Assembly: GCF_016746095.1 (NCBI RefSeq) | Contig: NZ_JAERTY010000010.1 | Location: forward strand, 1-64,000 | DNA length: 64,000 bases | Direction of reading: 5' to 3' | Origin: Sphingobacterium faecale | GTDB taxonomy: Bacteria; Bacteroidota; Bacteroidia; Sphingobacteriales; Sphingobacteriaceae | Shown: positions 26,340 through 35,687 of the stretch, piece by piece | How positions within the stretch are numbered: position 1 is the stretch's first letter | Layout: the number at the start of each line of letters is the position of its first letter | Made by a program: the position numbers and the translations under genes | The notes under the pieces: generated by a model | Databases searched by the model: none | Seen by the model: only the letters and a program-made list of their open reading frames with translations | Told to the model about the DNA's origin: nothing

Positions 26340-28817
26340 CTAGTACGGATCTATATCCAACTGGATCCGTACTCCTGAATTGAGCTTATCCAGTTCGAAG
26401 GAAAGTATAGCTGCACGGATAAGCTCCTTGACCTTTACAATACTTACGTGACCACGCTCGACCTTTAAGGTAATGGTCTGTATATAATTATTACGCACTC
26501 TAGAGACCAAGGGAGGCTCAGGCCCCAACACTCTATCCCCCAATTGTGCGCGCAACAGAACTGCAAGTTTTTGAGCAGAATCCAATGTCTGTTGTTGATC
26601 CGGATGCTTGACATCCAAACGTATCAACCTATAAAACGGTGGATAATGAAAGTTTTTACGTTCTGTAACTTCTTTCATAAACATCCCTTCATAGTCATGC
26701 TGAACAACCTGCTCTATAACGCGATGATTAGGTGTATAAGTCTGTATTACGACTTTACCCAGGGCATCTCTACGACCCGCCCTTCCGGCAACCTGTGAGA
26801 ACAATGAGAAAGCTCTTTCATAGGCTCTGAAGTCCGGAAAGTTGATAATCGTATCCGCATTAATAATTCCGATTAAGCTCACTCGACCAAAGTCTAGTCC
26901 CTTGGCCACCATCTGTGTACCAATCAACACATCATACTCATGATCATCAAATGCCGTAATGATTTTATCAAAACCATACTTGCCCCGTGTAGAATCTAAA
27001 TCTAGCCGACCAATACGAAGCTCTGGCATTAGGATTTCCAACTCTTCCTCCACTCGCTCTGTTCCAAAACCTTTACTCTCCATATGTGGCATACCACAAG
27101 CTGGACACACATTAATAGGAACCTCTGAATGTCCACAATAATGACAATGTAGTAAGTGAGATGTTTTATGATAGGTAAGACTTACATCACAATTCACACA
27201 CTTAGCCACATATCCACAAGTACTACACTGTACGAAAGGAGTATGTCCTCTTCGGTTTTGAAATAGGATGACTTGCTCTTTACGCCCTACGGCCTCTTTA
27301 ATTCCATTCAGCAAGGTTTCACTGAAATAGGAGTGCATTTTGTTTTTCCTGCTTTCTTCAGGAATATCTACAATCTCAATTTCAGGCAATTGTGCTTCCC
27401 CATAGCGTCTCAACAGTTGTACCAGTCCATATTTGCCCGCTTTCGCATTATAATAACTCTCCACTGATGGTGTAGCTGATCCCAAAAGAACCTTAGCTCC
27501 ATGAAGATGTCCTAGATATATGGCTGTATCGCGTGCGTGATACCTTGGCGCTGGATCAAACTGTTTATAGGAGTTCTCGTGCTCTTCATCCACGATGATA
27601 AGTCCCAAATTTTGAAAGGGCAAAAACACGGAGGATCGAGCCCCAATAATAACACGGAACTCATTTTTTAAAACTTTATGCCATACCTCTGCCCGCTCAT
27701 TGTCATTAAATTTGGAATGATAAACTCCTAACTGATTTCCAAAGTGAAGTCTCAATCGTTCTGTAATCTGGGCAGTCAAAGCAATCTCAGGCAAAAGATA
27801 AAGAGCGTTTTTACCCCCCGCAAGCATCTCTTCAATCAACCGAATATAAAGTTGGGTTTTTCCAGATGCAGTAACGCCATGCAGGAGGACCACTTCCTTT
27901 TGTCTAAAAAGGCTACCAATTTCATCAAAAGCATGTTTTTGATCGTTGCTGAAATCAAATTCCTTAGTCATCTGCATATCTACCCCTTCAAACCTACTCA
28001 CTACCTTCTCCCTTATCACAAAGACACCTTTATCGATCAGCGCTGTAATTGCACCTGCCCCACAAGCTGTTGCTTCCTGTAAATCTTGTCGGGTTATATC
28101 CTGCTTATTCTTTACAAGTTGTAAAAAACCCAATACGGCATCCTGCTGTTTCGGCGCTCTATTCAGACTGTCCAATAGCAACCTTTTTCCTTCAGAATCA
28201 TTATATTCAGAAGCCATAGAAAGGAACGATTTTGTTTTAGGCTTATACTTTTCTTTTATCTCTTCCGAAATGAGAATAAACCCTTGCTCAAAAAGTGACC
28301 TCAATAATGGAAAGACAGATTTCTGTCCTAATATCTTAGTCACATCCGCTACACGAAGCTCTCCTGCAATATCAAGTGCTTCTAAGACCAAATACCCTTT
28401 ATCGGAAAGTATCGTCCTGTCTAGGTCAGGATTCTCAGCTGCTACAATCTTAGTCTCAGAAGCCATTTTAAGAGCTGCCGGCAATGCAGCCTGCATCACC
28501 TCTCCCAATTGGCACATATAATAGTCCGACATCCATTGCCACAGTTTTAGTTGCGTCCCGTCGACAATAGCGTTGTCATCGACAACCTCTAAAATATACT
28601 TTGCTTCATATTTCAAGGGTGCTTCTGTCGAGACATCTTTCACAATGGCCGAATACACTTTATTCTTTCCAAACTGAACGATTACCCTTATCCCTATCCT
28701 GATTTTTTCATTCCATTCAAAGGGTACTCGATAGGTGTAGGTCTTCGCTATGAAAAGTGGTAACACCACTTCTACAAATAAAGTATTACGCTCGGCGAAC
28801 AAATCAATATTATGCAT
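26340..28817 (-). CDS. priA: Primosomal protein N' (replication-restart helicase PriA)
   Basis: This 825-residue 3'-5' helicase reloads the replisome at stalled forks. It has an N-terminal 3'BD-like region, Walker A GVTASGKTQ near residue 315, DEEH near 409, and eight zinc-binding cysteines around 530-575 (CSTCGYVAKCVNC and CHYCGHSEVPINVCPAC). The length is somewhat above E. coli PriA. It is transcribed alone, with a -7 box just before the ATG, and converges on the DUF4886 gene. Confidence 0.97.
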   Translation of the reverse strand: MHNIDLFAERNTLFVEVVLPLFIAKTYTYRVPFEWNEKIRIGIRVIVQFGKNKVYSAIVKDVSTEAPLKYEAKYILEVVDDNAIVDGTQLKLWQWMSDYYMCQLGEVMQAALPAALKMASETKIVAAENPDLDRTILSDKGYLVLEALDIAGELRVADVTKILGQKSVFPLLRSLFEQGFILISEEIKEKYKPKTKSFLSMASEYNDSEGKRLLLDSLNRAPKQQDAVLGFLQLVKNKQDITRQDLQEATACGAGAITALIDKGVFVIREKVVSRFEGVDMQMTKEFDFSNDQKHAFDEIGSLFRQKEVVLLHGVTASGKTQLYIRLIEEMLAGGKNALYLLPEIALTAQITERLRLHFGNQLGVYHSKFNDNERAEVWHKVLKNEFRVIIGARSSVFLPFQNLGLIIVDEEHENSYKQFDPAPRYHARDTAIYLGHLHGAKVLLGSATPSVESYYNAKAGKYGLVQLLRRYGEAQLPEIEIVDIPEESRKNKMHSYFSETLLNGIKEAVGRKEQVILFQNRRGHTPFVQCSTCGYVAKCVNCDVSLTYHKTSHLLHCHYCGHSEVPINVCPACGMPHMESKGFGTERVEEELEILMPELRIGRLDLDSTRGKYGFDKIITAFDDHEYDVLIGTQMVAKGLDFGRVSLIGIINADTIINFPDFRAYERAFSLFSQVAGRAGRRDALGKVVIQTYTPNHRVIEQVVQHDYEGMFMKEVTERKNFHYPPFYRLIRLDVKHPDQQQTLDSAQKLAVLLRAQLGDRVLGPEPPLVSRVRNNYIQTITLKVERGHVSIVKVKELIRAAILSFELDKLNSGVRIQLDIDPY

Positions 28818-28821
28818 CTAA

Positions 28822-28829
28822 CAAAGATA
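28822..28829 (-). promoter_or_regulatory. -7 box of priA
   Basis: TATCTTTG on the minus strand is identical to the distal rrn -7 box and ends four bases before the priA ATG. It implies a leaderless message if used. Confidence 0.4.
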
Positions 28830-28893
28830 GGTAAAAACCCACAGTAGCACACTGCGGTAAAGATGTGACGGATACGAAATCGAGAGAAAAAGA

Positions 28894-29283
28894 CTATGCT
28901 CTATGTTTGACAGCTGCTACAAACAGGCCTATCCAACCGATCATAAAACAAAGACCACCTAATGGTGTCACCGGCCCCAGGAACTTCCACCCCTCTATTC
29001 CCAGTAAAGAGCGAACACTAAGTAGATACAATGACCCTGAAAACAGAAGAATTCCAATAGTAAAAGCTATAAAGGATACACGGATGGATTGACTCTTGGC
29101 TCTGGAAAAAGTAGAAAGAAACAGCAAGGCAAAAACGTGATAAAAATGATATTGATTGGCAGTCTTCCAAGTGCCTAGATGATAATCACTGATTTTTCCC
29201 TCAAGACCATGTGCTCCAAATGCTCCTAAAGCCACAGCGATCAAACCCAAAAACGAAGCAGTTAAAATGATTTGCTTATTCAT
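28894..29283 (-). CDS. DUF423 family membrane protein
   Basis: This 129-residue protein has four predicted helices and DUF423 landmarks: the N-terminal LGAFGAHGLEGKI, the central YHFYHVFALLFL and the C-terminal ITPLGG-like segment (VTPLGGLCFMIGWIGL). The family is widespread and functionally unassigned. The gene lies upstream of priA on the same strand with a gap of about 75 bases that includes a possible priA promoter. Confidence 0.9.
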   Translation of the reverse strand: MNKQIILTASFLGLIAVALGAFGAHGLEGKISDYHLGTWKTANQYHFYHVFALLFLSTFSRAKSQSIRVSFIAFTIGILLFSGSLYLLSVRSLLGIEGWKFLGPVTPLGGLCFMIGWIGLFVAAVKHRA

Positions 29284-29524
29284 GTATTTTTATTCAGAAA
29301 CTACTTATGTTGAACTTTTGTTTATAAATGTATAAAATATCCCCTATAAATTAGGCATTTTTATTTTTTTACAGCTAAAGACTGTTAAAAGATCAGTATT
29401 TGCGTCGAATATTGGCATTCACGACACATTCTATTACCAATAGAAAATATTCACGTGATTAAATGAATTCAAACAATGATGAAAAGTTTTTGTTACGTTA
29501 TTTATAAAATAGCAGTGAAATAAG

Positions 29525-29532
29525 TAGGTTTG
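29525..29532 (+). promoter_or_regulatory. -7 box of the DUF3352-like gene
   Basis: TAGGTTTG fits TAnnTTTG and ends four bases before the ATG at 29537. The nearest TTTTG lies about 32 bases upstream of it, further than usual. It suggests a leaderless mRNA. Confidence 0.4.
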
Positions 29533-29536
29533 CAAT

Positions 29537-32149
29537 ATGCGAAATACTATTATCCTTTCGGTAATTCTATTTGTAGCGGTTGTCGCTGCTTCCATATATT
29601 ACTTCCGTGATCTTGATGGTGAACATAACCGAGCAGCCAAGCCGCTACGTTATCTCCCTGACAATGCGCTTCTAATTGCTGCTGTTGGAAACAATGAAGC
29701 CTCGGATAATATCTTTAAAGACTTTGAGATTTTTGAAGCTCTACTAGGGAAACAGGATTTTGACTTGATAAGTCAGTTCAAGAGTAACCTGCTGCGCCAT
29801 GAAGCTCTAAAAAAATATGTGGACGACTCCGAAGTATACATTTCCTTCCATCCTGAAGGCAAGAAAACAGAAAGTATACTCACTATCCCGACTTCTACAG
29901 CTATCGCTTCATCCGAATTTGCTACTATATTAAATACAATTCGTAAACAATACAAAATTAACGACATAGACACCTTAGGGCATAAAGTATATCAGATACA
30001 ATACGGGGCAAAAGATTCTACCCTGTTTTCTGTTTATTACAACAACATTTTCTTTGCTACCAAGTCTATGAATCTGCTTACCAGAATACTCGACAAGCAT
30101 AGCAAACATCTTCCCGACTCCCAGATCGATTTCTTTCTGAAAGGTGATTCACGCAACACAGCGTTAAGTATTTACTTTCCACACCAGCAATATGACAGTA
30201 TCGTAAATTTATATCAACGCAGAAACAATGGTGCTTTTTTAGATTTATTCAAAAATATGCAGGGACAGTCCGTTTGGAACATCAACTTCAAACAAGATGC
30301 GTTAATGCTTACAGGAGAAAGTGAACTTGACCAATACTCGGAAAACTACGTATCTTTATTTAAAAATCAGGAAAAGACAAGTCAGCGTCTATACACCTAC
30401 TTCCCTTCTAGCACAGCAGTGTATATGGAGTGCAGTATAAGTGATCGTACTCGTTTTCAAAAAGATCTAAAGGATCTCTTTAAAAGAAGAAAGGAAAAAA
30501 TTGCAGAAGAAATCGACACGACAGGAAGACGAGAACAGCTTACAAGCTTAATGGGTAATGATATTGCTTTTGTCGAAACGGCTTCCAGCAGTTTTATAGG
30601 CTATATTAGATTGGAGAACAAGGAAGCCTGGGTGGAGCTAGAGAAAGATTTCTTAGAGAATCTACAAGACTCTATATATCGTTTTAAATCATCAGGCTTA
30701 CTGTATGCGCAATTTGGCGACCTTTTTAAAGAGCTACCCCGCCCTTATGTAACACGCATTGACGATGTGCTGGTCCTAGCCAACAGTAGCAGGACATTAA
30801 AAGATTACAAAGACGATGTGGAAAGAAGAGACTTCTTAACAGGAACGTTAGGATTTAAAAACTTTGAAAAATTACAGGGAAATGAGGCCAACGTTACACT
30901 TTTTGTACACACCAGAAATGCAAACTCTAAGCTATTAAACTCCTTGAACCAACCTTTCCAAAACAACTTTAAAGACAAAGAAAATTTTGGTTTTCAGGAT
31001 TTCTATTCCTGGTCCGTACAATTGTCTGGTAATGCAGGTAAATTCACCTCACAGCTTTATGCACTATTCAAAAGCAAGAATGCCCTGGGAGCTACGCCAG
31101 AATGGACCTACTCTTTTGAGAACAAGGCCATCACAAAACCATACATATTTGAGCATTCCGACACGAGTCAGTTTATACTCATCCAAGAACTGGACCACAC
31201 CGTCCATGCAATCAGCCCGCAAGGCCAGAAACTATGGTCTACAGTATTCGCTGGTCGAGTTGTCGGCGATATTCAACAGCTGGAAGATCGCAGCATGCTG
31301 TTAGTAACAGATCGCAATCGATTATATCGCTTTGACACAAACGGAAAACCGCTAAAAGGGTTTTCTGTGGAAATTCCGGATGAGCCCATAGCTCAACCTT
31401 CTGTGGTGACCCTACAAGGAAAAACAATAATCTTGGTACCTACCCGAAAGAAGATCCATGCTTTTGAGATGGATGGTACCCACCAGAATAATTGGGGGAC
31501 TTTGGAGATAGAAGGCGATATATTAGGTCCTGTGTTCAAGGCCCATAATCAAATTGCTATAGGCACTACCTCCGGAAAAATATATCTTATCAATGAGAAC
31601 GGACAAAAATCAAGTGAAATTCGAATAGGAAATAACATCCAACTCCGAAATCCTATCGGCTTGCTACAAGAGAATAGCCCTAACAGTGATTTTCTCGCAA
31701 TAGATACTACAGGTCGCTTGTACATAATACCCACTGAGGGAGCAAGCAAGTCCTTTTTACCGGATCGAATGGCTGCATCCAGTCTAGCAGACTTTGTAAA
31801 TATAAATACGTCGCCCCACTCGGAACTTGTCAATATCAACAATGATCTCCTGCGCGTTTATGACATTGCAGACAGCACACGTCTTCTTTTTGAGTACAAC
31901 TTTACGAAGACAATCAATGATCGTCCACAGTATTTTCAACTGCCCAACAACGGAGGATTCCGAATCGGAGTTGCGTCAAAGGCCACAAACCTTATTTATC
32001 TTTTTAATAGCGAGGGTGGTTTAGAAAATGGATTCCCAGTGGAAGGACAACCATTGTTCCATTATGGCCGAATAAACTATAATAGTGACACTTATTTATT
32101 ATGTATGCGACGCGACCATAAACTATATGCTTTTAAACATCAAAAATAG
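29537..32149 (+). CDS. Large membrane-anchored protein with DUF3352-like and beta-propeller regions
   Basis: This 870-residue protein has one N-terminal membrane helix (about 5-24) and a large extracytoplasmic part. The segment PLRYLPDNALLIAAVGN and the following 480 residues resemble DUF3352-type proteins. From about residue 530 there is a repeated beta-strand pattern (HTVHAISPQGQKLWSTVFAGRVVGDIQ, LYRFDTNGKPLKG, IHAFEMDGTHQNNWG, IYLINENGQ) typical of a PQQ-like propeller. Function unknown. The propeller suggests an envelope scaffold or sensor. A terminator follows at 32165-32190. Confidence 0.72.
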   Translation: MRNTIILSVILFVAVVAASIYYFRDLDGEHNRAAKPLRYLPDNALLIAAVGNNEASDNIFKDFEIFEALLGKQDFDLISQFKSNLLRHEALKKYVDDSEVYISFHPEGKKTESILTIPTSTAIASSEFATILNTIRKQYKINDIDTLGHKVYQIQYGAKDSTLFSVYYNNIFFATKSMNLLTRILDKHSKHLPDSQIDFFLKGDSRNTALSIYFPHQQYDSIVNLYQRRNNGAFLDLFKNMQGQSVWNINFKQDALMLTGESELDQYSENYVSLFKNQEKTSQRLYTYFPSSTAVYMECSISDRTRFQKDLKDLFKRRKEKIAEEIDTTGRREQLTSLMGNDIAFVETASSSFIGYIRLENKEAWVELEKDFLENLQDSIYRFKSSGLLYAQFGDLFKELPRPYVTRIDDVLVLANSSRTLKDYKDDVERRDFLTGTLGFKNFEKLQGNEANVTLFVHTRNANSKLLNSLNQPFQNNFKDKENFGFQDFYSWSVQLSGNAGKFTSQLYALFKSKNALGATPEWTYSFENKAITKPYIFEHSDTSQFILIQELDHTVHAISPQGQKLWSTVFAGRVVGDIQQLEDRSMLLVTDRNRLYRFDTNGKPLKGFSVEIPDEPIAQPSVVTLQGKTIILVPTRKKIHAFEMDGTHQNNWGTLEIEGDILGPVFKAHNQIAIGTTSGKIYLINENGQKSSEIRIGNNIQLRNPIGLLQENSPNSDFLAIDTTGRLYIIPTEGASKSFLPDRMAASSLADFVNINTSPHSELVNINNDLLRVYDIADSTRLLFEYNFTKTINDRPQYFQLPNNGGFRIGVASKATNLIYLFNSEGGLENGFPVEGQPLFHYGRINYNSDTYLLCMRRDHKLYAFKHQK

Positions 32150-32164
32150 CTAAGACTCGATGTT

Positions 32165-32190
32165 AGAGAAAGGACAATTGTCTCTTTTTT
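32165..32190 (+). terminator. Rho-independent terminator after the propeller protein gene
   Basis: AAAG-GAC-AATT-GTC-T-CTTT forms a stem with one bulged T and is followed by a T-run to 32190. It lies 15-40 bases after the stop codon. Confidence 0.55.
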
Positions 32191-32231
32191 CATTGCAAAA
32201 ACACAGTGTAATTGCATTAAAAATAATTTTC

Positions 32232-32258
32232 TTGCCAAACGAATAATTTGTACGTTTG
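32232..32258 (+). promoter_or_regulatory. Promoter of the DHH phosphoesterase gene
   Basis: TTG (32232-32234), a 16-base spacer, then TACGTTTG (32251-32258). It lies 16 bases before the ATG at 32275 and overlaps an in-frame TTG at 32248, which argues against translation starting there. Confidence 0.5.
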
Positions 32259-32274
32259 TATTCTTATATTTTTT

Positions 32275-33285
32275 ATGTTACGAGGAGAAAATAATTTAAC
32301 ATTACTGACCCAACCTAGACGTATTGTCATCACAACACATCACAAGCCCGATGGAGACGCTTTAGGTTCATCCCTAGCGCTATATCATTGGCTAAAAAAA
32401 AGGAATCATGATGTTTCTGTAGTACTATCATCAGATTTCCCTTCTTTTTTGGACTGGATGCCGGGACGTTCAGATGTCATTATCTATCCCGAACAGACCA
32501 AGTCTGCAAAGGAGCTATTGGCTAATGCTGAAATTGTATTCTGTCTGGACTACAGTGCACTTTCTCGAACAAATATTCTCGAACAGTTTATTACCGCATC
32601 TCCTGGTCAAAAGTGGATGATTGACCATCATTTAGACCCAGAAGATTTCGCATCGTTGGTTTATTGGGATTCTTCGGCTGCTGCAACTGCGCAGTTGATT
32701 TATACTTTTATAACAGACGTAATCGGCGCACGCGAAGAAATAAATGCCGATATAGCGACTTGTTTATATGCAGGTATTATGACCGATACCGGCTCTTTCC
32801 GCTTCCGTTCTACGACCGCCGCTGTGCATCACATTATAGCCAATCTAATCGAGGCCGGAGCACGGAACTGGGAAATCCATGAACACATCTATAACAGCTC
32901 GACAGAACGCCGGTTAAAATTTTTAGGCTATGCCCTACTCAACTGTCTCGAGGTTGTACCGAAGTACAACACAGCTCTTTTTGCAATAAGTAAGGAAGAC
33001 CTTGCACAATTCGAAATCACTACTGGTGATACCGAGGGACTAGTAAATTATGCATTATCGATAAAAGGTATTCGTTTAGCTGCATTAATTATTGACAGAA
33101 CTGAATTAATTAAATTATCTTTACGCTCAATTGGCGAAATTCCTTGCAATGAGATATGTAAAAAGTATTTCAACGGGGGCGGACATTTGAATGCATCTGG
33201 AGGTAGTTCGACAGCTGATTTAGCCTCTGTTGTAAATACATTTAAATCTATATTACCAGAATATAACGACATATTAACAAAGTAA
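32275..33285 (+). CDS. DHH-family phosphoesterase (NrnA-like nanoRNase / pAp phosphatase)
   Basis: This 336-residue DHH-DHHA1 enzyme of the NrnA type degrades short RNA or cyclic-dinucleotide breakdown products and may dephosphorylate pAp. HHKPDGDALGSS supplies metal ligands, IDHH is the DHH motif, and GGGHLNASGGSS is the DHHA1 substrate loop. The ATG at 32275 is preferred to an upstream TTG because a promoter overlaps the latter. The FKBP gene follows after 19 bases, so the two form an operon. Confidence 0.92.
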   Translation: MLRGENNLTLLTQPRRIVITTHHKPDGDALGSSLALYHWLKKRNHDVSVVLSSDFPSFLDWMPGRSDVIIYPEQTKSAKELLANAEIVFCLDYSALSRTNILEQFITASPGQKWMIDHHLDPEDFASLVYWDSSAAATAQLIYTFITDVIGAREEINADIATCLYAGIMTDTGSFRFRSTTAAVHHIIANLIEAGARNWEIHEHIYNSSTERRLKFLGYALLNCLEVVPKYNTALFAISKEDLAQFEITTGDTEGLVNYALSIKGIRLAALIIDRTELIKLSLRSIGEIPCNEICKKYFNGGGHLNASGGSSTADLASVVNTFKSILPEYNDILTK

Positions 33286-33304
33286 ATAAGTATTAATCAA
33301 TAAA

Positions 33305-34300
33305 ATGAAGAAATCAGTTTTATTTTTATCAGCAGCTGCAATGTTACTAGCTGCTTCATGCCAGAGCTTCAAAAAAGGTGAAGGCGGTCTAGAATACAAT
33401 CTAGTAGACGATGTAGCCAAAGAGAAAGCGCAATCAGGTGACTTTTTAATGGTCGATCTAACGATCAGATCAGACAGAAATGACTCTGTTTTAAATAGTA
33501 CATATGATTTGAATATGCCTCAACCTATACAAATCGCACCCGATACTATTCCTGGAGCCTATAAAGGAGATTACAATTCCATGTTTAAATTTTTAGGTGA
33601 AGGTGACTCTGCTGTATTCAAATTGAATATGGACACCATGGCCGCTAAAACTGGACAACCTAAACCAGAATTCGCAGACAAATTTGTTACGTTTACAGTT
33701 AAGGTCAGAAAGCACTTCAAAAAAGGTCAATTAACGGACTCTGCTTTATACGCCGAAATCGACAATTATTTCAAAGGAGAATTAGAAGGCTTGAAAAAAG
33801 CAGAAGAAGGAAAGATTTCAAAATATGTTGCTGACAACAAACTAGAACCTAAAAAGACGGCATCTGGTTTACAATACGTAGTAACTGAAGAAGGGAAAGG
33901 CGCTAAACCGGTATTAGGAGATACAGTAGTCGTTAACTACACAGGTATGCTGACTAACGGTACTGTCTTTGATTCTTCGATTAAAGAGAATGCAATCAAA
34001 GCAAAGCTTCCAATGGATCCTATGCGCACTTTTGAGCCATTAAAATTCAGTATTGGAAATCAACCTGTTATTCAGGGGTGGACTGAGGGTCTCTTATTGT
34101 TTGGTAAGGGAACAAAAGCGACACTTATCATTCCATCATCGTTGGCATACGGAGATCGCCCTGCAGGACAAAAGATTCCTCCTTATGCACCGTTGATCTT
34201 TGATGTAGAACTAGTTGACGTAATTAAAGGCGTAGCTCCAGCACAAGCACCAGCTACTCCCAATGCCACAGCTCCAACAATAACTGAGCCTACAAACTAA
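33305..34300 (+). CDS. FKBP-type peptidyl-prolyl isomerase lipoprotein with two FKBP-like domains
   Basis: This 331-residue lipoprotein (signal ending LAASC) folds or chaperones envelope proteins. The C-terminal domain (about 185-310) is a canonical FKBP: GDTVVVNYTGMLTNGTVFDSS, VIQGWTEGLLLFGKGTKATLIIPSSLAYG. The N-terminal part (about 40-135) looks like a degenerate FKBP: SGDFLMVDLTIRSDRNDSVLNST, then FKFLGEGDSAVFKLNMDTM. An alpha-helical linker and a Pro/Ala/Thr-rich tail are also visible. It is the second gene of the DHH operon and ends at a strong terminator. Confidence 0.9.
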   Translation: MKKSVLFLSAAAMLLAASCQSFKKGEGGLEYNLVDDVAKEKAQSGDFLMVDLTIRSDRNDSVLNSTYDLNMPQPIQIAPDTIPGAYKGDYNSMFKFLGEGDSAVFKLNMDTMAAKTGQPKPEFADKFVTFTVKVRKHFKKGQLTDSALYAEIDNYFKGELEGLKKAEEGKISKYVADNKLEPKKTASGLQYVVTEEGKGAKPVLGDTVVVNYTGMLTNGTVFDSSIKENAIKAKLPMDPMRTFEPLKFSIGNQPVIQGWTEGLLLFGKGTKATLIIPSSLAYGDRPAGQKIPPYAPLIFDVELVDVIKGVAPAQAPATPNATAPTITEPTN

Positions 34301-34321
34301 GAGTAAAAAGATTATAAATAT

Positions 34322-34352
34322 AAAGCGCCCTATTTCTCGGGCGCTTTTTTTA
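34322..34352 (+). terminator. Rho-independent terminator after the FKBP gene
   Basis: AAAGCGCCC (34322-34330) pairs with GGGCGCTTT (34339-34347) around an eight-base loop, followed by T residues. It lies between convergent genes and may also stop the leftward MutS-like transcript, since A residues flank the left side. Confidence 0.85.
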
Positions 34353-34357
34353 ATTAC

Positions 34358-35677
34358 TCATTCTCCCGCTATAATACCCAGTATCCCTTCATTTTCAATA
34401 ATCATCATTCCCTGCCTATCACTAGAGATTCCCTCAGTAAGATAATAAGTATATCTAGGACTAGTTCCCTCCAACACCGTTGGTAAATATCTAAATTGAA
34501 TATTTGCACTTGTCCTTGCCAACTCCTCTCCAACTTCTAAAATATGCGTAGAAATAACAAACAGACAATTGCTATGAACAGCAAATGCTTTGGTGACGGC
34601 CAGTGTTGCATCGAAGGCATCTTTGACATTCGTTCCTTTAAAAAGCTCGTCAAATAATATGAGTAGATTCTTTCCATCACTCACCTTTTGTGCTACAGTC
34701 TTCACCCGAAGTACCTCCGCATAAAAATGGCTGTATCCCTGATCAATATCATCGGGGACATTTATCGATGAATATATCCCATCTCGCACTGAGAATTCAA
34801 ACTCACTTGCCGCAACGGGCATGCCCAAATGTGCGAGATACATAGTCACTCCTATAGTTTTCATCCATGTAGATTTACCTGCCATATTGGCTCCGGTCAG
34901 AAAAAGGACATTTTCCGATTGGTGCAGTGAGATCGAGTTGCAGACAGCTTTATCAAGAGCAGGATGTCTTAAACCTACAGCCCTAAGTCGATTGCTAGAA
35001 CCTGCACACGCGGTAGCATATCCCATTCCCTTTCTTCTCGCCATAGCGGCTACCGAAATATATACATCTAGCTCATAGAATGTTTGTAGCAATCTCTTCA
35101 AATGAGAATAAATGGTATTCTTAAATAAAAAGTGAAAACGAATATTATCCCATATCGAGTTTGAGGAATCTGTCGACATCGCTTGTAAGACTTTAGGATC
35201 ATCGAGCAGATCATCTAGCCAGTTGTAATCTTTTTGATAAGGATGTGCTCCAATCATTTTCAATTGCTTCCAAAATATCGAAAAATCATTCAAAAATCTT
35301 ATTGCTGCTTCTATCCCTTTACAGATCTCACTATAACCAATCGATCGAATTGCTATTTCTGCTATTTTTTCTTGGATTACACCGGTCGCTGTATTAAACC
35401 AACTTCCCTGTTTGCCTGAGGTAAGATATTGTTCAAAATCTGCCACATTCTGTTTGTCGAAGGAAAAGGCCAATTCCTGTTTTTGAAAAAACTGGAAAGT
35501 GGCAGCTCGTTGATTAATAACCTCAGGATCATGCATTGGAGTAAGAAACATGGATTCCAATAACTTTTCGCCACCAGAAGTTGTAACGGTATTAAAAATG
35601 CTATAAATAGAATTAGTTTTGTACTTTCCGAGTAAATTCAAGTCTTCTAAACTTTGTTTGTCAATAATGAAACTCAT
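34358..35677 (-). CDS. Short MutS-like ATPase, paralog B
   Basis: This 439-residue protein consists of a MutS lever-like helical region and a C-terminal MutS ATPase: Walker A FLTGANMAGKSTWMKTIG near residue 266, Walker B LLILFDELFKGTNVKDA, and a STH switch. The mismatch-recognition and connector domains are absent, so it should not be annotated as mismatch repair MutS. The start MSFIIDKQSLEDL aligns with MYFSTDQQTWNDL of the adjacent paralog. It follows that gene by 10 bases. The pair may form a heterodimer. The role is unknown. Confidence 0.88.
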   Translation of the reverse strand: MSFIIDKQSLEDLNLLGKYKTNSIYSIFNTVTTSGGEKLLESMFLTPMHDPEVINQRAATFQFFQKQELAFSFDKQNVADFEQYLTSGKQGSWFNTATGVIQEKIAEIAIRSIGYSEICKGIEAAIRFLNDFSIFWKQLKMIGAHPYQKDYNWLDDLLDDPKVLQAMSTDSSNSIWDNIRFHFLFKNTIYSHLKRLLQTFYELDVYISVAAMARRKGMGYATACAGSSNRLRAVGLRHPALDKAVCNSISLHQSENVLFLTGANMAGKSTWMKTIGVTMYLAHLGMPVAASEFEFSVRDGIYSSINVPDDIDQGYSHFYAEVLRVKTVAQKVSDGKNLLILFDELFKGTNVKDAFDATLAVTKAFAVHSNCLFVISTHILEVGEELARTSANIQFRYLPTVLEGTSPRYTYYLTEGISSDRQGMMIIENEGILGIIAGE

Positions 35678-35687
35678 GCTTTTCTAA

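Noticed and set aside
32248..32274. A TTG start for the DHH phosphoesterase adding nine residues
   Set aside because: The extension overlaps a promoter-like TACGTTTG, and the family begins near the downstream ATG.
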